64,000 nucleotides of DNA from NCBI RefSeq assembly GCF_019061205.1, contig NZ_JAHQYH010000004.1:59423-123422 (forward strand), given 5' to 3'. The stretch is from Apilactobacillus waqarii. GTDB lineage: Bacteria > Bacillota > Bacilli > Lactobacillales > Lactobacillaceae. The notes under the pieces are model-generated. The model was not told the origin of the DNA and did not search any database. It saw only the letters and a list, made by a program, of their open reading frames with translations. Below, piece after piece: positions 28,484 through 37,324 of the stretch; positions within the stretch are counted from its first letter, which is position 1; each line of letters starts with the position of its first letter. The translations under genes and the position numbers were made by a program.

Positions 28484-28711
28484 ATGGCACAAGTAACTGT
28501 ATACTCAAAGAATAATTGCATGCAATGCAAAATGACTAAGCGCTTTTTAAGCGAACACGATATTGATTTTATCGAAAGAAACATTAACGAAGAACCCGAA
28601 TATGTTTCATACTTAAAATCAAAAGGATTCATGTCACTACCAGTTGTAGAAGCAGATGGTATTGACTCAATTTCCGGATTTAGACCAGATCAATTAAGCC
28701 AACTAGCTTAA
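28484..28711 (+). CDS. nrdH: Glutaredoxin-like protein NrdH
   Basis: Small electron donor for class Ib ribonucleotide reductase. The 75-residue protein has the redox motif CMQCKMTK (residues 13-20) and the family end SGFRPDQLSQLA. It lies upstream of nrdE and nrdF on the same strand, behind the two candidate NrdR boxes. AAAGGGAG is the ribosome site. A hairpin with a T run follows the gene, so a part of its transcripts may end before nrdE. No nrdI gene is between nrdH and nrdE, unlike in many class Ib operons. Confidence 0.95.
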   Translation: MAQVTVYSKNNCMQCKMTKRFLSEHDIDFIERNINEEPEYVSYLKSKGFMSLPVVEADGIDSISGFRPDQLSQLA

Positions 28712-28755
28712 TTTCAAATTACGTATTATTCATTATAATATAAAATGTTGTTTTT

Positions 28756-28788
28756 GGCGAAACCGCTAATGGTCTCGCCTTGTTTTTT
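28756..28788 (+). terminator. Terminator or attenuator between nrdH and nrdE
   Basis: GGCGAAACC pairs with GGTCTCGCC (one mismatch) around GCTAAT, followed by TTGTTTTTT. It stands 77 bases after the nrdH stop and about 40 bases before nrdE. It may make nrdH transcripts more abundant than nrdHEF, or end nrdH while nrdE uses its own promoter (a TATAAT occurs at about 28735). Confidence 0.7.
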
Positions 28789-28826
28789 CTCAAGTTTAAT
28801 TTTACTAATGAAAGAGTGGTTTAAGC

Positions 28827-30992
28827 ATGTCGTTGAAAGATTTGAAGGACGTAACCTATTACGACCTAAATAATGAAATTAACATCCCTAAGGATGATAA
28901 GATTCAATTAAATAAAGATAAAGAAGCGCTTGAAGCCTTCATCAAAGAAAATGTTGAACCTAATCTTAAAAAGTTTGGTTCTCTAAAAGAAAAATTCGAT
29001 TTTCTAATCGATAATGATTACCTTGAAGAAGAATTCATTAACAAATATGACTTTTCATTTATTGAAAAAATCTACGACTACTTGGAAAGTCAAAACTTTA
29101 AGTTCAAATCTTTTATGGCTGCATACAAATTCTATGCTCAATACGCCCTAAAGACTGATGATGGTAACTACTACCTAGAACAATTCATCGATCGTGTTGC
29201 TATCAACGCACTATACTTTGCTGATGGTGATGAAGAACTTGCTATGAACTTAGCAGATGAAATTGTTCACCAAAGATACCAACCAGCCACCCCTTCTTTC
29301 CTAAATGCCGGAAGAAAACGTCGTGGTGAGTTCGTATCATGTTTCTTAATTCAACCTACTGACGATATGAACACTATTGGTAGAACTATTAATTCAGCCC
29401 TACAACTATCACGTATTGGTGGTGGTGTTGGAATTAACCTTTCTAACCTACGTGCTGCAGGGGATCCAATCAAGCATATCGAAGGTGCTGCTTCTGGTGT
29501 TGTTCCAGTTATGAAACTTCTAGAAGACAGTTTTTCATACTCAAACCAACTAGGACAAAGACAAGGTGCTGGTGCCGTTTACCTAAACGTATTCCACCCA
29601 GACATCATCTCATTCCTATCAGCTAAGAAAGAAAACGCCGACGAAAAGATTCGTGTTAAGACTCTTTCACTTGCTGTTACTGTTCCTGACAAGTTCTATG
29701 AACTTGCTCAAAACGATGATGAAATGTACCTATTCAGTCCATACGATGTTGAAAGAATTTACGGCGTTCCATTCTCATATGTTGATATCACCCAAGAATA
29801 CGACAACATGGTCGCAAATGATGAAATCAAGAAGACTAAGATTAACGCTCGTGAACTAGAAACCGAAATTAGTAAATTACAACAAGAATCAGGTTACCCT
29901 TACATCATTAACATCGATACTGTTAACAAGGAAAACCCTATTGACGGTAAGATTGTTATGAGTAACCTATGTTCAGAAATCATGCAAGTACAAGAACCTT
30001 CTACTGTTGATAACGAACAACACTACGAAAAACTTGGTACTGATGTATCATGTAACTTAGGTTCAACTAATATCGTTAACTTAATGGCTAGCCCTGATTT
30101 TGGTAAGTCAGTTGACGCAATGGTTCGTGCCTTAACTTTCGTTACTGATCATTCAGACATCAACGTTGTTCCATCAATCCAACGTGGTAACGCACTATCA
30201 CACAGTATTGGTCTTGGTGGAATGGGTCTTCACAGTTTCTTAGCTAAAAACCAAATCGAATACGGTTCTGACGAAGCAATTGAATTCACTGGTGTTTACT
30301 TCATGCTATTAAACTACTGGACTTTAGTTGCATCAAACAAGATTGCTGCTGAAAGAAACGAAACTTTCCACAACTTTGACAAGAGTAAATATGCTGATGG
30401 GTCATACTTCGATAGATACACTACCGAAGACTGGGGTCCAAAATCCGACCGCGTAAAAGAACTATTCGATGGCATCTTTGTTCCAAACCAAAGCGATTGG
30501 GAAGAATTAAAACAAGCTGTTATGAAGGATGGTTTATACCACCAAAACAGAATGGCTGTTGCACCAAACGGTTCAATATCATACATTAATGATTCAACTG
30601 CTAGTTTGCATCCTATCATTAGTCGTATCGAAGAAAGATATGAATCAAAGACTGGTAAGATTTACTACCCAGCTCCATACCTATCAAACGAAACTCTTAA
30701 GTACTACAAGTCAGCCTATGACATTGACATGAGAAAAGTTATTGATACCTACGCTGCTGCTCAAAAACACGTTGATCAAAGTATGAGTCTTACTCTATTC
30801 ATGCGTTCAACAATTCCTGAAGGTCTATACGAATGGAAGAACGGTAGAACTGATAAAATGACTACTCGTGATTTAACTATCCTACGTAACTACGCTCACG
30901 CTAAAGGCATTAAGTCACTATACTATGTCAGAACTTACACTGATGATAACCAAGAAGTCGGTGTTAACGAATGTGAAAGTTGTTCAATCTAA
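28827..30992 (+). CDS. nrdE: Class Ib ribonucleotide reductase, large subunit
   Basis: Reduces ribonucleoside diphosphates to deoxy forms under aerobic conditions. The 721-residue protein has active-site cysteines in EFVSCFLIQPTDDMNTI (near residue 172) and TDVSCNLGSTNIVN (near 410, with the cysteine needed for radical transfer), and the C-terminal redox pair ECESCSI. It lacks the ATP-cone of class Ia enzymes, which fits class Ib. Leucine codons are strikingly CTA-rich: of 11 leucines in bases 29281-29640, eight are CTA, two CTT and one TTA. It is followed by nrdF after 21 bases. Confidence 0.97.
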   Translation: MSLKDLKDVTYYDLNNEINIPKDDKIQLNKDKEALEAFIKENVEPNLKKFGSLKEKFDFLIDNDYLEEEFINKYDFSFIEKIYDYLESQNFKFKSFMAAYKFYAQYALKTDDGNYYLEQFIDRVAINALYFADGDEELAMNLADEIVHQRYQPATPSFLNAGRKRRGEFVSCFLIQPTDDMNTIGRTINSALQLSRIGGGVGINLSNLRAAGDPIKHIEGAASGVVPVMKLLEDSFSYSNQLGQRQGAGAVYLNVFHPDIISFLSAKKENADEKIRVKTLSLAVTVPDKFYELAQNDDEMYLFSPYDVERIYGVPFSYVDITQEYDNMVANDEIKKTKINARELETEISKLQQESGYPYIINIDTVNKENPIDGKIVMSNLCSEIMQVQEPSTVDNEQHYEKLGTDVSCNLGSTNIVNLMASPDFGKSVDAMVRALTFVTDHSDINVVPSIQRGNALSHSIGLGGMGLHSFLAKNQIEYGSDEAIEFTGVYFMLLNYWTLVASNKIAAERNETFHNFDKSKYADGSYFDRYTTEDWGPKSDRVKELFDGIFVPNQSDWEELKQAVMKDGLYHQNRMAVAPNGSISYINDSTASLHPIISRIEERYESKTGKIYYPAPYLSNETLKYYKSAYDIDMRKVIDTYAAAQKHVDQSMSLTLFMRSTIPEGLYEWKNGRTDKMTTRDLTILRNYAHAKGIKSLYYVRTYTDDNQEVGVNECESCSI

Positions 30993-31013
30993 TTAGTTAG
31001 GAGAATTTATACA

Positions 31014-31988
31014 ATGGATAATTACAAAGCTATCAACTGGAATGCTGTAAGCGACCAAATTGATAAAGCGACATGGGAAAAACTAACCGAACAATTCTGG
31101 TTAGATACTAGAATCCCTTTATCTAACGATTTAGCTGATTGGAGAACGTTAGATGACGATCACAAATGGCTAGTTGGTCATGTCTTTGGTGGTCTAACTT
31201 TACTTGATACACTACAATCACAAGATGGTATGGCCGCACTTAGAAAAGATGTTGCCACTCAACACGAAACTGCTGTTTTAAACAACATTCAATTCATGGA
31301 ATCCGTCCATGCTAAGAGTTACTCATCAATCTTTTCTACTCTAAACACTCCTGACGAAATATCAGAAATTTTTGACTGGAGTGATTCAGAAGAATTCCTT
31401 CAAAACAAGGCTAAGAAGATTTATGACTTATATCATGATGATTCAAACCCATTGAAGAAAAAGATTTCAAGTGTATTCCTAGAAACCTTCTTATTCTACT
31501 CTGGTTTCTACACCCCACTATGGTACTTAGGTCACAACAAGTTGCCGAATGTTGCCGAAATCATTAAGTTAATTCTTCGTGATGAATCTGTTCACGGAAC
31601 TTACATTGGTTACAAGTTCCAACTTGGTTTCAATCAATTAGGTGGAAACGAACAACAAGACCTAAAGGATTGGATGTACAACTTCTTGTATGACTTATAC
31701 GAAAACGAAGAAAAATACACTCACATTCTATATGACCAAGTTGGTTGGACTGACGACGTATTGAAGTTCATCAGATACAATGCTAACAAGGCACTTATGA
31801 ACTTAGGTCAAGATCCACTATTCCCTGATAATGCTGAAGACGTTGACCCAATCGTTATGAATGGTATCTCAACATCAACAGCTAACCATGACTTCTTCTC
31901 ACAAGTCGGTAACGGTTACCGTCTAGGTGAAGTTGAAGCTATGAAGGATGACGATTACAAGATTTGGTATCCAAAAGATAACAAATAA
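31014..31988 (+). CDS. nrdF: Class Ib ribonucleotide reductase, small subunit
   Basis: Houses the metal centre and tyrosyl radical used by NrdE. The 324-residue protein shows metal-ligand segments: FMESVHAKSYSSIFSTL near residue 91-107 (Glu and His) and LRDESVHGTYIGYKFQ near 190 (Glu and His). An AGGAG site precedes it. In class Ib enzymes the cofactor can be dimanganese, which needs the flavoprotein NrdI; nrdI must lie elsewhere or the enzyme uses iron. It ends the nrdHEF group and is followed by two terminators. Confidence 0.97.
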   Translation: MDNYKAINWNAVSDQIDKATWEKLTEQFWLDTRIPLSNDLADWRTLDDDHKWLVGHVFGGLTLLDTLQSQDGMAALRKDVATQHETAVLNNIQFMESVHAKSYSSIFSTLNTPDEISEIFDWSDSEEFLQNKAKKIYDLYHDDSNPLKKKISSVFLETFLFYSGFYTPLWYLGHNKLPNVAEIIKLILRDESVHGTYIGYKFQLGFNQLGGNEQQDLKDWMYNFLYDLYENEEKYTHILYDQVGWTDDVLKFIRYNANKALMNLGQDPLFPDNAEDVDPIVMNGISTSTANHDFFSQVGNGYRLGEVEAMKDDDYKIWYPKDNK

Positions 31989-31999
31989 TCATAAATAAA

Positions 32000-32036
32000 A
32001 AGAGGATGAAGTTTAATTACTTCACCCTTTTTTTAT
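32000..32036 (+). terminator. Terminator after nrdF
   Basis: AGGATGAAGT pairs with ACTTCACCCT around TTAATT, followed by seven T residues. It follows the nrdF stop by about 12 bases. Confidence 0.85.
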
Positions 32037-32048
32037 TCCTCTAGATGC

Positions 32049-32100
32049 AAAAAAATACCCGATACAGAATTATTAATATCTATATCGGGTATTTTTATTT
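32049..32100. terminator. Bidirectional terminator between nrdF and mprF
   Basis: AAAAATACCCGATA pairs with TATCGGGTATTTTT around about 18 bases. Flanked by A and T runs, it can end mprF on the minus strand and back up the nrdF terminator on the plus strand. Confidence 0.85.
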
Positions 32101-32126
32101 ACTCTATTTAAGTTGGCTAAAATGGC

Positions 32127-34724
32127 CTATTTTTTGAATAATCTCTTCCAAATTGATTTCTTTTCACATGGTGTGTCATCAACATGTTCATTTACCAACA
32201 CTAGCAATTGAAGCATGGTGAATACTAGTGAGTTTCCACGACGGTATGAGATGTACTTAGGTGTCCATTCACTAACGTATTTTTCCTTGTAAGATCTTAA
32301 TCCTTGGAAACTGTAGAATGCAGTTCCGTACTTGTAGATTAAGTTAGAAATCTTTTCGTCAATAAAACTATATCTTGATTCACCAACGTTTGATAATGGA
32401 GCCATTCCAAGGTTGAAATACTTATATCCTTCATCTTTTACATAGTTGAACAAGTTAATGAAGATTCCATCCATTATTCCTGATGGTGCATCTTCGCTTG
32501 ATCTCATCAAATCAATTGATGTCATTTCATGGTCACCAGTTGGCATGATGTTGGCGAAGGCAACAACCTTGTTGTCCTTATCCTTCATTACAGCAATTGG
32601 TGCTTGGTTTAGGTAGTAACTGTCAAAGTATCCTAATGAGAATCCCTTTTCAGGTTTACCCTTCAACCAGTTGTCAGATACCTCTCTCAATTCATCAATG
32701 AATGATGTTGAGAATGGTGGTTGAATAATTTCAAATTTGTATTCGTCACGGTCGAATTTATTCATCAAGGCCCTTTCACCACGATGCTTCTTACCGGCAA
32801 TTGAGAATGTATCTAAGGCCACGTGACCTTCTTCCCCTGCCTTGGTAAAACTAAATCCTTTTTCGTGAAGTAACATTGTTAGTTCTTCACCGATTTCATA
32901 GAAAACAAGTGAGTAACCAATGTTGTCACTATCTTCGATGAACTTATCGATTGCATCTTCAAGTTTATCCATGTTACCAATCGGTTCACCCATGATCATA
33001 ATCTTGTTAGCACGACATTTGTACATGAAGAATAGTTGGTCTTTACCATCTTCTTGGTAGAAGTAGATGCTCTTATCACGAACATAAGCTAAGTGACTTA
33101 CTTCGTTTCCACCAAATTCATTAATAACGTTAGATACTCTATCGCCATCAAAAGGTTGGTTTAACCAATCAACCTTTGAGTATGATAAGAAACGGAAAGT
33201 TAGAACTAAGATTAGGAAAGCTAAAATCAATCCTAATAGACCTGCAAACCACACTTGAGGTGATGGTAATAGGTATGAGTTAGTCCAGTGGAATACCGCA
33301 AACTTGAAGTTTGTTAGTAAACCAATGATTAAGTATACGACAAACGCACTAACGAATATTAGCAAATCAATTAACGCATGTCCCCATGAATATGTGAACT
33401 TTTGTCTGTATAATACCTTGTAACTTAACCATAAACATCCTAGTAGAATTACGGACATAACTACCATGTTGGTTGGGAAGTCTTCCTTCCAAAGTGTGTT
33501 CCATAAGGCAATTACTAAAATGACCGCTGTTGGCCAGAATGCCTTCTTCACCTTTGAACCAAATCCACGCGCAAAACCAATTAATAGGAATGCCACGATA
33601 ACAGTACTTAGTTGATCTAAGAAGTAGAACGAATAAGGTTCCAGTGATATATAGAATCTATTAACTAGCACTAAGTTAGGAATAACGGCTAGTAGTAGCA
33701 TCATGATTCCTGAGAAGTACATGAAAATAGTGATAAACATGTGAGCTAATCTTTGTAGAATTAGCTTTGGAATACCATCTAAGAAGTTGTTGAAACGTTG
33801 GAATACATCCACTACTAAGAAAATAATTCCCAAGAACACTGGGAAAATGTAGTAGAAAGCACGGTATAGGATTAACCATACTGCTGCATCACTTGGTCTA
33901 ACACCAATGAACATTAATCCAACTAGCATTGTTCCTTCAAAACTTCCAAGTCCCCCAGGAACTAATGAAGCAACCCCTACTACGTTTGCAACAACGAATA
34001 CTGGAAATACGGCTAGTAGATTAATTGGTTGATGCATAAATGCACCAATTGCCATGAATAATCCAGCACAACCTAACCATTCTAGACATGATCCAACAAT
34101 TAATTGGATTTCTAGTTTAGCGGTTAAATCTTTGAAATAGTCAGAATCATTTAATCGTGTGATGACAAATAAAATTGGGAAATATAGTCCACCAAGGACT
34201 AGTACAATCCACCACCACCAATCATGACTATTAGTTCCAAAACCGAAACTAAACATCATGATAATTGCTACCCAACAGTATGTGGATAGTCCGGCTAATA
34301 AGAAAATAACAATCTTAGAGATTGCATATAATATTTGTTTTTTAGTTGCGTTTTCACTGTAAAAACTAGAACGCATACTTGCACCTAACACACCACCAAA
34401 ACCGGCGATGTTAGTAAGTGTATTGGTAATCCACCCTGTCTTTATAATATATGATTTTTTAAACTTACCCGGTAGAAAATCAACGATTGTAAAATCATAT
34501 ATTAACATCGGTGAAACTGCGATAAATCCCAAAATTATCATGATAACAATCGACACTGGTGATAGTCTTGAAAAACTTTCAGCCATTTGTCTTCCACTAA
34601 TTTCCTTTGAAACAGAGAAGATAACGTGTACAACAACGGCTAAAACGAATATCACGAATAAGACTTTTACCAAAGTCATATGTCGATTGATCCAATCTCC
34701 ACATTTCTTAAATAAAGCTTTCAA
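32127..34724 (-). CDS. mprF: Phosphatidylglycerol lysyltransferase MprF
   Basis: Adds lysine from Lys-tRNA to phosphatidylglycerol and flips the product outward, lowering the surface negative charge and giving resistance to cationic peptides. The 865-residue protein has about 14 hydrophobic segments in its first 530 residues (the flippase part, with VPGGLGSFEGTMLVG near 257) and a soluble C-terminal DUF2156 synthase domain (VIQPPFSTSFI..., YFNLGMAPLSNVG). It stands alone between two terminators. Whether it makes lysyl- or another aminoacyl-lipid cannot be read from the sequence. Confidence 0.93.
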   Translation of the reverse strand: MKALFKKCGDWINRHMTLVKVLFVIFVLAVVVHVIFSVSKEISGRQMAESFSRLSPVSIVIMIILGFIAVSPMLIYDFTIVDFLPGKFKKSYIIKTGWITNTLTNIAGFGGVLGASMRSSFYSENATKKQILYAISKIVIFLLAGLSTYCWVAIIMMFSFGFGTNSHDWWWWIVLVLGGLYFPILFVITRLNDSDYFKDLTAKLEIQLIVGSCLEWLGCAGLFMAIGAFMHQPINLLAVFPVFVVANVVGVASLVPGGLGSFEGTMLVGLMFIGVRPSDAAVWLILYRAFYYIFPVFLGIIFLVVDVFQRFNNFLDGIPKLILQRLAHMFITIFMYFSGIMMLLLAVIPNLVLVNRFYISLEPYSFYFLDQLSTVIVAFLLIGFARGFGSKVKKAFWPTAVILVIALWNTLWKEDFPTNMVVMSVILLGCLWLSYKVLYRQKFTYSWGHALIDLLIFVSAFVVYLIIGLLTNFKFAVFHWTNSYLLPSPQVWFAGLLGLILAFLILVLTFRFLSYSKVDWLNQPFDGDRVSNVINEFGGNEVSHLAYVRDKSIYFYQEDGKDQLFFMYKCRANKIMIMGEPIGNMDKLEDAIDKFIEDSDNIGYSLVFYEIGEELTMLLHEKGFSFTKAGEEGHVALDTFSIAGKKHRGERALMNKFDRDEYKFEIIQPPFSTSFIDELREVSDNWLKGKPEKGFSLGYFDSYYLNQAPIAVMKDKDNKVVAFANIMPTGDHEMTSIDLMRSSEDAPSGIMDGIFINLFNYVKDEGYKYFNLGMAPLSNVGESRYSFIDEKISNLIYKYGTAFYSFQGLRSYKEKYVSEWTPKYISYRRGNSLVFTMLQLLVLVNEHVDDTPCEKKSIWKRLFKK

Positions 34725-34804
34725 TTATGTTTCCTCCATAAATCTTATTACTACTATTATCTCAATTAATAATTGTTGGCACAAGGCTTTATATCAAAAT
34801 ATGT

Positions 34805-34842
34805 ACAAAAAAAGAACGTGTGATAAATCACACGTTCTTTTA
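34805..34842 (-). terminator. Terminator after rplL
   Basis: AAAGAACGTGTGAT pairs with ATCACACGTTCTTT around TTT on the minus strand, followed by a T run. It lies just after the rplL stop and closes the rplJ-rplL unit. Confidence 0.93.
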
Positions 34843-34850
34843 AAGGGAAA

Positions 34851-35213
34851 TTACTTAAGAGTAACTTCTGCACCAACTTCTTCAAGTTTTGCCTTGATGT
34901 CGTTAGCTTCGTCTTCTTTAGCGTCTTCTTTAATTACTGAAGGAGCACCATCAACTAAGTCCTTTGAGTCCTTTAGACCTAGACCAGTGATTTCACGTAC
35001 AACCTTGATTGCTTTAACCTTTTGGCTACCAGCAGAAGTTAGTTCTACAGTGAATGAGTCCTTAGCAGCACCATCAGCACCACCAGCAGCTGGAGCAACA
35101 GCTGCAGCAGCAGTAACGTCGAATTCTTCTTCAATTGCCTTAACTAAGTCGTTTAGGTCAGTGATTGAAGCTTCTTTAATTTGTTCAATAATGTTATCTT
35201 TATCAAAAGCCAT
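34851..35213 (-). CDS. rplL: Ribosomal protein L7/L12
   Basis: Stalk protein of the large subunit that recruits translation factors. At 120 residues it has the N-terminal dimerisation part ([20 protein letters not shown]), an alanine-rich hinge ([11 protein letters not shown]) and the conserved C-terminal domain ([27 protein letters not shown]). The start is the ATG at 35213 (MAFDKDNII) with GGAGG eight bases upstream. It follows rplJ by 45 bases and ends at a strong terminator. Confidence 0.98.
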   Translation of the reverse strand: MAFDKDNIIEQIKEASITDLNDLVKAIEEEFDVTAAAAVAPAAGGADGAAKDSFTVELTSAGSQKVKAIKVVREITGLGLKDSKDLVDGAPSVIKEDAKEDEANDIKAKLEEVGAEVTLK

Positions 35214-35258
35214 TTTAATTTCCTCCAATTTGGATAGTTATAATTTTATATTATGAGC

Positions 35259-35765
35259 TTAGGCTGCGTCGCCATCGCCCTTTTCTGCAACTGCTTTAAC
35301 AGCAATAGCAAACTTGCGAACAGGTGATTGTAACATGCTTGCAAGGATAGAGATTGATTCGTCGCGACTTGGTAATGAAGCGAATTCATCAATTTCTTGT
35401 AGAGTAGCAATCTTGTTTTCAAGAATACCACCCTTGATTTCAACAGCATCAGTGTTATCAGCAAAATGCTTTAATACCTTAGCTGGAGCAATAGGATCTT
35501 CATCAGAGAATGCTACAGCAGTAGGACCCTTGAATAAGTCACCTAATTCTTCGTAACCTGCTTCCTTAGATGCACGTACAGCAATGTTATTCTTGATAAC
35601 ACTGAATGAAACACCTGCATCACGTAATTGCTTACGTAGGTCAGTTACTTCAGCAACGTTTAAACCACGGTAGTTAACAACAATAGCAGTAGTAGCATTG
35701 TTGAATTGTTCTGTAACAGCTTCTACACGTTTAGCTTTAGCGTCGATTACTTCTTTCTTTGGCAT
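35259..35765 (-). CDS. rplJ: Ribosomal protein L10
   Basis: Stalk base that carries L7/L12 dimers. The 168-residue protein reads [19 protein letters not shown] at its N-terminus and has an alanine- and lysine-rich C-terminus for L7/L12 binding. The ATG at 35765 follows GGGAGGTG by six bases; frames reading further upstream enter the leader. The preceding 140 bases form the L10 autoregulatory leader. L10 with L7/L12 binds that leader and lowers its own synthesis. Confidence 0.97.
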   Translation of the reverse strand: MPKKEVIDAKAKRVEAVTEQFNNATTAIVVNYRGLNVAEVTDLRKQLRDAGVSFSVIKNNIAVRASKEAGYEELGDLFKGPTAVAFSDEDPIAPAKVLKHFADNTDAVEIKGGILENKIATLQEIDEFASLPSRDESISILASMLQSPVRKFAIAVKAVAEKGDGDAA

Positions 35766-35778
35766 TGTTTCACCTCCC

Positions 35779-35895
35779 AATATTTTTTGGGATTTAATAA
35801 AAAATCCCTATGCCACCTAGACATAGAGAAACCGTTTTAAGTGTCCTCGTTGGGATATTAAGGTACAAGTACCACCCAAGTCTTAGGTAGATATC
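35779..35895 (-). promoter_or_regulatory. Ribosomal protein L10 leader RNA
   Basis: The minus-strand leader before rplJ carries a series of stems typical of Firmicute L10 leaders, including CTACCTAAGACTTGGGTGGTACTTG and a GGTGGCATAGGG stretch, followed by a hairpin GGGATTT/AAATCCC just ahead of the ribosome site. Each stem has several paired bases visible. L10(L12)4 binding should control rplJ-rplL here. The kink-turn details need a covariance comparison. Confidence 0.75.
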
Positions 35896-35914
35896 AATTT
35901 TTATAACAAATAGT

Positions 35915-35943
35915 AGTTTACTATATATATAAACTTTGGTCAA
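35915..35943 (-). promoter_or_regulatory. Promoter of rplJ-rplL
   Basis: On the minus strand TTGACC, 17 bases, TAAACT. It lies about 150 bases upstream of rplJ, leaving room for the L10 leader in the transcript. Confidence 0.75.
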
Positions 35944-35978
35944 TAGGGATTTTCAAATTCCAAATTAATTACTTAACT

Positions 35979-36671
35979 TTAGAATGATTCTAGATCAACC
36001 TTTACACCAGGTCCAAAGGTTGTTGAAACTGATAGGTTACTGATGTAAGTACCACGAACTGAAGCTGGACGGTTCTTAACGATCAAGTCTTCAATAGCCT
36101 TGAAGTTACCAACTAGCTTGTCAGCATCGAATGATGACTTACCGATGATAACAGCAACGTTTCCGTCACGGTCAGTACGGTAAGTAACCTTACCTGATTT
36201 AGAATCAGATACGGCCTTCTTAACATCCATAGTAACTGTACCAGTCTTAGGGTTTGGCATTAAGTTCTTTGGTCCAAGAACACGACCTAGACGACCAACT
36301 TGAGCCATCATGTCTGGTGTTGCGATAGCAACATCAAAGTCTAACCAACCGTTTTGGATTTTTTCAGCTAGGTCTGCTTCACCAACAAAGTCAGCGCCGG
36401 CTTCTTCAGCTTCCTTAGCCTTGTCACCCTTAGCAAATACAACAACTTTTTGGTCTTTACCTGTACCGTTTGGTAAGACAACAGCACCACGTAATTGTTG
36501 ATCAGCTTGTTTAGTGTCAACATTTAAGTTAAATACAACTTCAACAGTTGAATCGAACTTAGCAAAATCAATTTTCTTTACAAGATCAACAGCTTCTTCA
36601 ACTGAGTAAGCCTTGTTACGGTCTACTTGTTTTAAAGCATCTTGATACTTTTTACCTCTTTTTTGAGCCAT
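35979..36671 (-). CDS. rplA: Ribosomal protein L1
   Basis: Binds 23S rRNA at the E-site stalk and can repress its own operon. The 230-residue protein starts [14 protein letters not shown]; the ATG at 36671 has AAGGAGG nine bases upstream. Signatures are [32 protein letters not shown] (near residue 123-143) and [20 protein letters not shown] end. It follows rplK with a 102-base gap that contains a hairpin and a possible L1-binding element. It has no frame extension above the ribosome site. Confidence 0.98.
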   Translation of the reverse strand: MAQKRGKKYQDALKQVDRNKAYSVEEAVDLVKKIDFAKFDSTVEVVFNLNVDTKQADQQLRGAVVLPNGTGKDQKVVVFAKGDKAKEAEEAGADFVGEADLAEKIQNGWLDFDVAIATPDMMAQVGRLGRVLGPKNLMPNPKTGTVTMDVKKAVSDSKSGKVTYRTDRDGNVAVIIGKSSFDADKLVGNFKAIEDLIVKNRPASVRGTYISNLSVSTTFGPGVKVDLESF

Positions 36672-36693
36672 CTGTGTTTTCCTCCTTGCAATT

Positions 36694-36719
36694 GTGGTTG
36701 TAACGGATAAACCTCCCAC
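36694..36719 (-). promoter_or_regulatory. RNA element B before rplA (GUGGGAGG...CCAC)
   Basis: The minus-strand RNA reads GTGGGAGG TTTATCC GTTACAA CCAC: an outer GTGG/CCAC pair and an inner GG/CC stem flanked by unpaired bases on one side. A closely similar element lies before rplK. L1 binds its own mRNA in other bacteria, so this is a candidate L1 site. It is not proven here. Confidence 0.5.
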
Positions 36720-36745
36720 ATAACACCTAAATAATAGGTGTTATG
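36719..36745 (-). promoter_or_regulatory. Inverted-repeat hairpin between rplK and rplA
   Basis: CATAACACCTA and TAGGTGTTATG form an 11-base-pair stem with an AATAA-type loop; no T run follows. It stands immediately before RNA element B and 29 bases after the rplK stop. It might tune processing or translation of rplA, or favour the B element fold. Confidence 0.6.
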
Positions 36746-36773
36746 GTACTACAGTATAGAAATGATTGTTGAA

Positions 36774-37199
36774 TTAACCTTCAACAGTGAATCCCATACT
36801 ACGTGCAGTACCTTCGATCATACGCATTGCGGCTTCAACATCAGCTGCGTTTAGATCTTTCATCTTAGTTTCGGCGATTTCCTTAACTTGGTCCTTAGTT
36901 ACACTAGCAACCTTGTTAGTGTTTGGTTCACCGGAACCATGTTCAACACCAGCAGCCTTCTTCAATAGAATTGAAGCAGGTGGTGTCTTAGTAATGAAAT
37001 CGAATGAACGATCTTCATATACAGAAATCACAACTGGAATCAAGTATCCTGCTTGATCAGCAGTACGAGCGTTGAATTCCTTAGTGAATCCCATAATGTT
37101 AATACCAGCTTGACCCAATGCAGGTCCAACTGGAGGAGCAGGTGTTGCTTTACCCGCAGGAATTTGCAATTTAACTACGTTAGCTACTTTTTTAGCCAC
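36774..37199 (-). CDS. rplK: Ribosomal protein L11
   Basis: Part of the GTPase-associated centre. The 141-residue protein starts with GTG at 37199 ([18 protein letters not shown]); GGAGGT lies 7 bases before it, and frames further upstream read through the leader. The sequence [24 protein letters not shown] is typical, as are the C-terminal [17 protein letters not shown] residues. The 66 bases before the start carry RNA element A. L11 and L1 share one operon, and L1 control of both is expected. Confidence 0.97.
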   Translation of the reverse strand: MAKKVANVVKLQIPAGKATPAPPVGPALGQAGINIMGFTKEFNARTADQAGYLIPVVISVYEDRSFDFITKTPPASILLKKAAGVEHGSGEPNTNKVASVTKDQVKEIAETKMKDLNAADVEAAMRMIEGTARSMGFTVEG

Positions 37200-37224
37200 G
37201 AGACATACCTCCTTAAGTCCGTGT

Positions 37225-37259
37225 GTGGTAAAAATTGGAGATGAGATTTCTCCTCCCAC
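37225..37259 (-). promoter_or_regulatory. RNA element A before rplK (GUGGGAGG...CCAC)
   Basis: On the minus strand GTGGGAGGAGA, loop, TCTCC, AATTTTTA, CCAC: the same outer GTGG/CCAC pair and G-rich inner stem as element B before rplA. It lies about 25 bases upstream of the rplK ribosome site. Candidate L1 binding site, by analogy with leader control of the L11-L1 operon. Confidence 0.5.
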
Positions 37260-37286
37260 TTAAGTATGCGTAAACATACAACAAAT

Positions 37287-37315
37287 AATATATCACGTTT
37301 AAATATTTTTAACAA
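37287..37315 (-). promoter_or_regulatory. Promoter of rplK-rplA
   Basis: On the minus strand TTGTTA, 17 bases, TATATT. It lies between nusG and rplK, about 85 bases upstream of the rplK start, and gives a short leader that would hold RNA element A. Confidence 0.65.
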
Positions 37316-37324
37316 CCCAAATTT

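Noticed and set aside
34408..35256. Plus-strand open frame of 282 codons overlapping mprF start and rplL
   Set aside because: It is antisense to mprF and rplL, has a composition unlike a real protein (serine- and threonine-rich), no ribosome site and no family resemblance. The known genes on the minus strand explain it.
36672..36719. Longer N-terminus for L1 (start at 36719)
   Set aside because: The extra frame reads through the leader element GTGGGAGG. The ATG at 36671 with its AAGGAGG site fits the family. The same holds for L11, L10, L33 and GroES.
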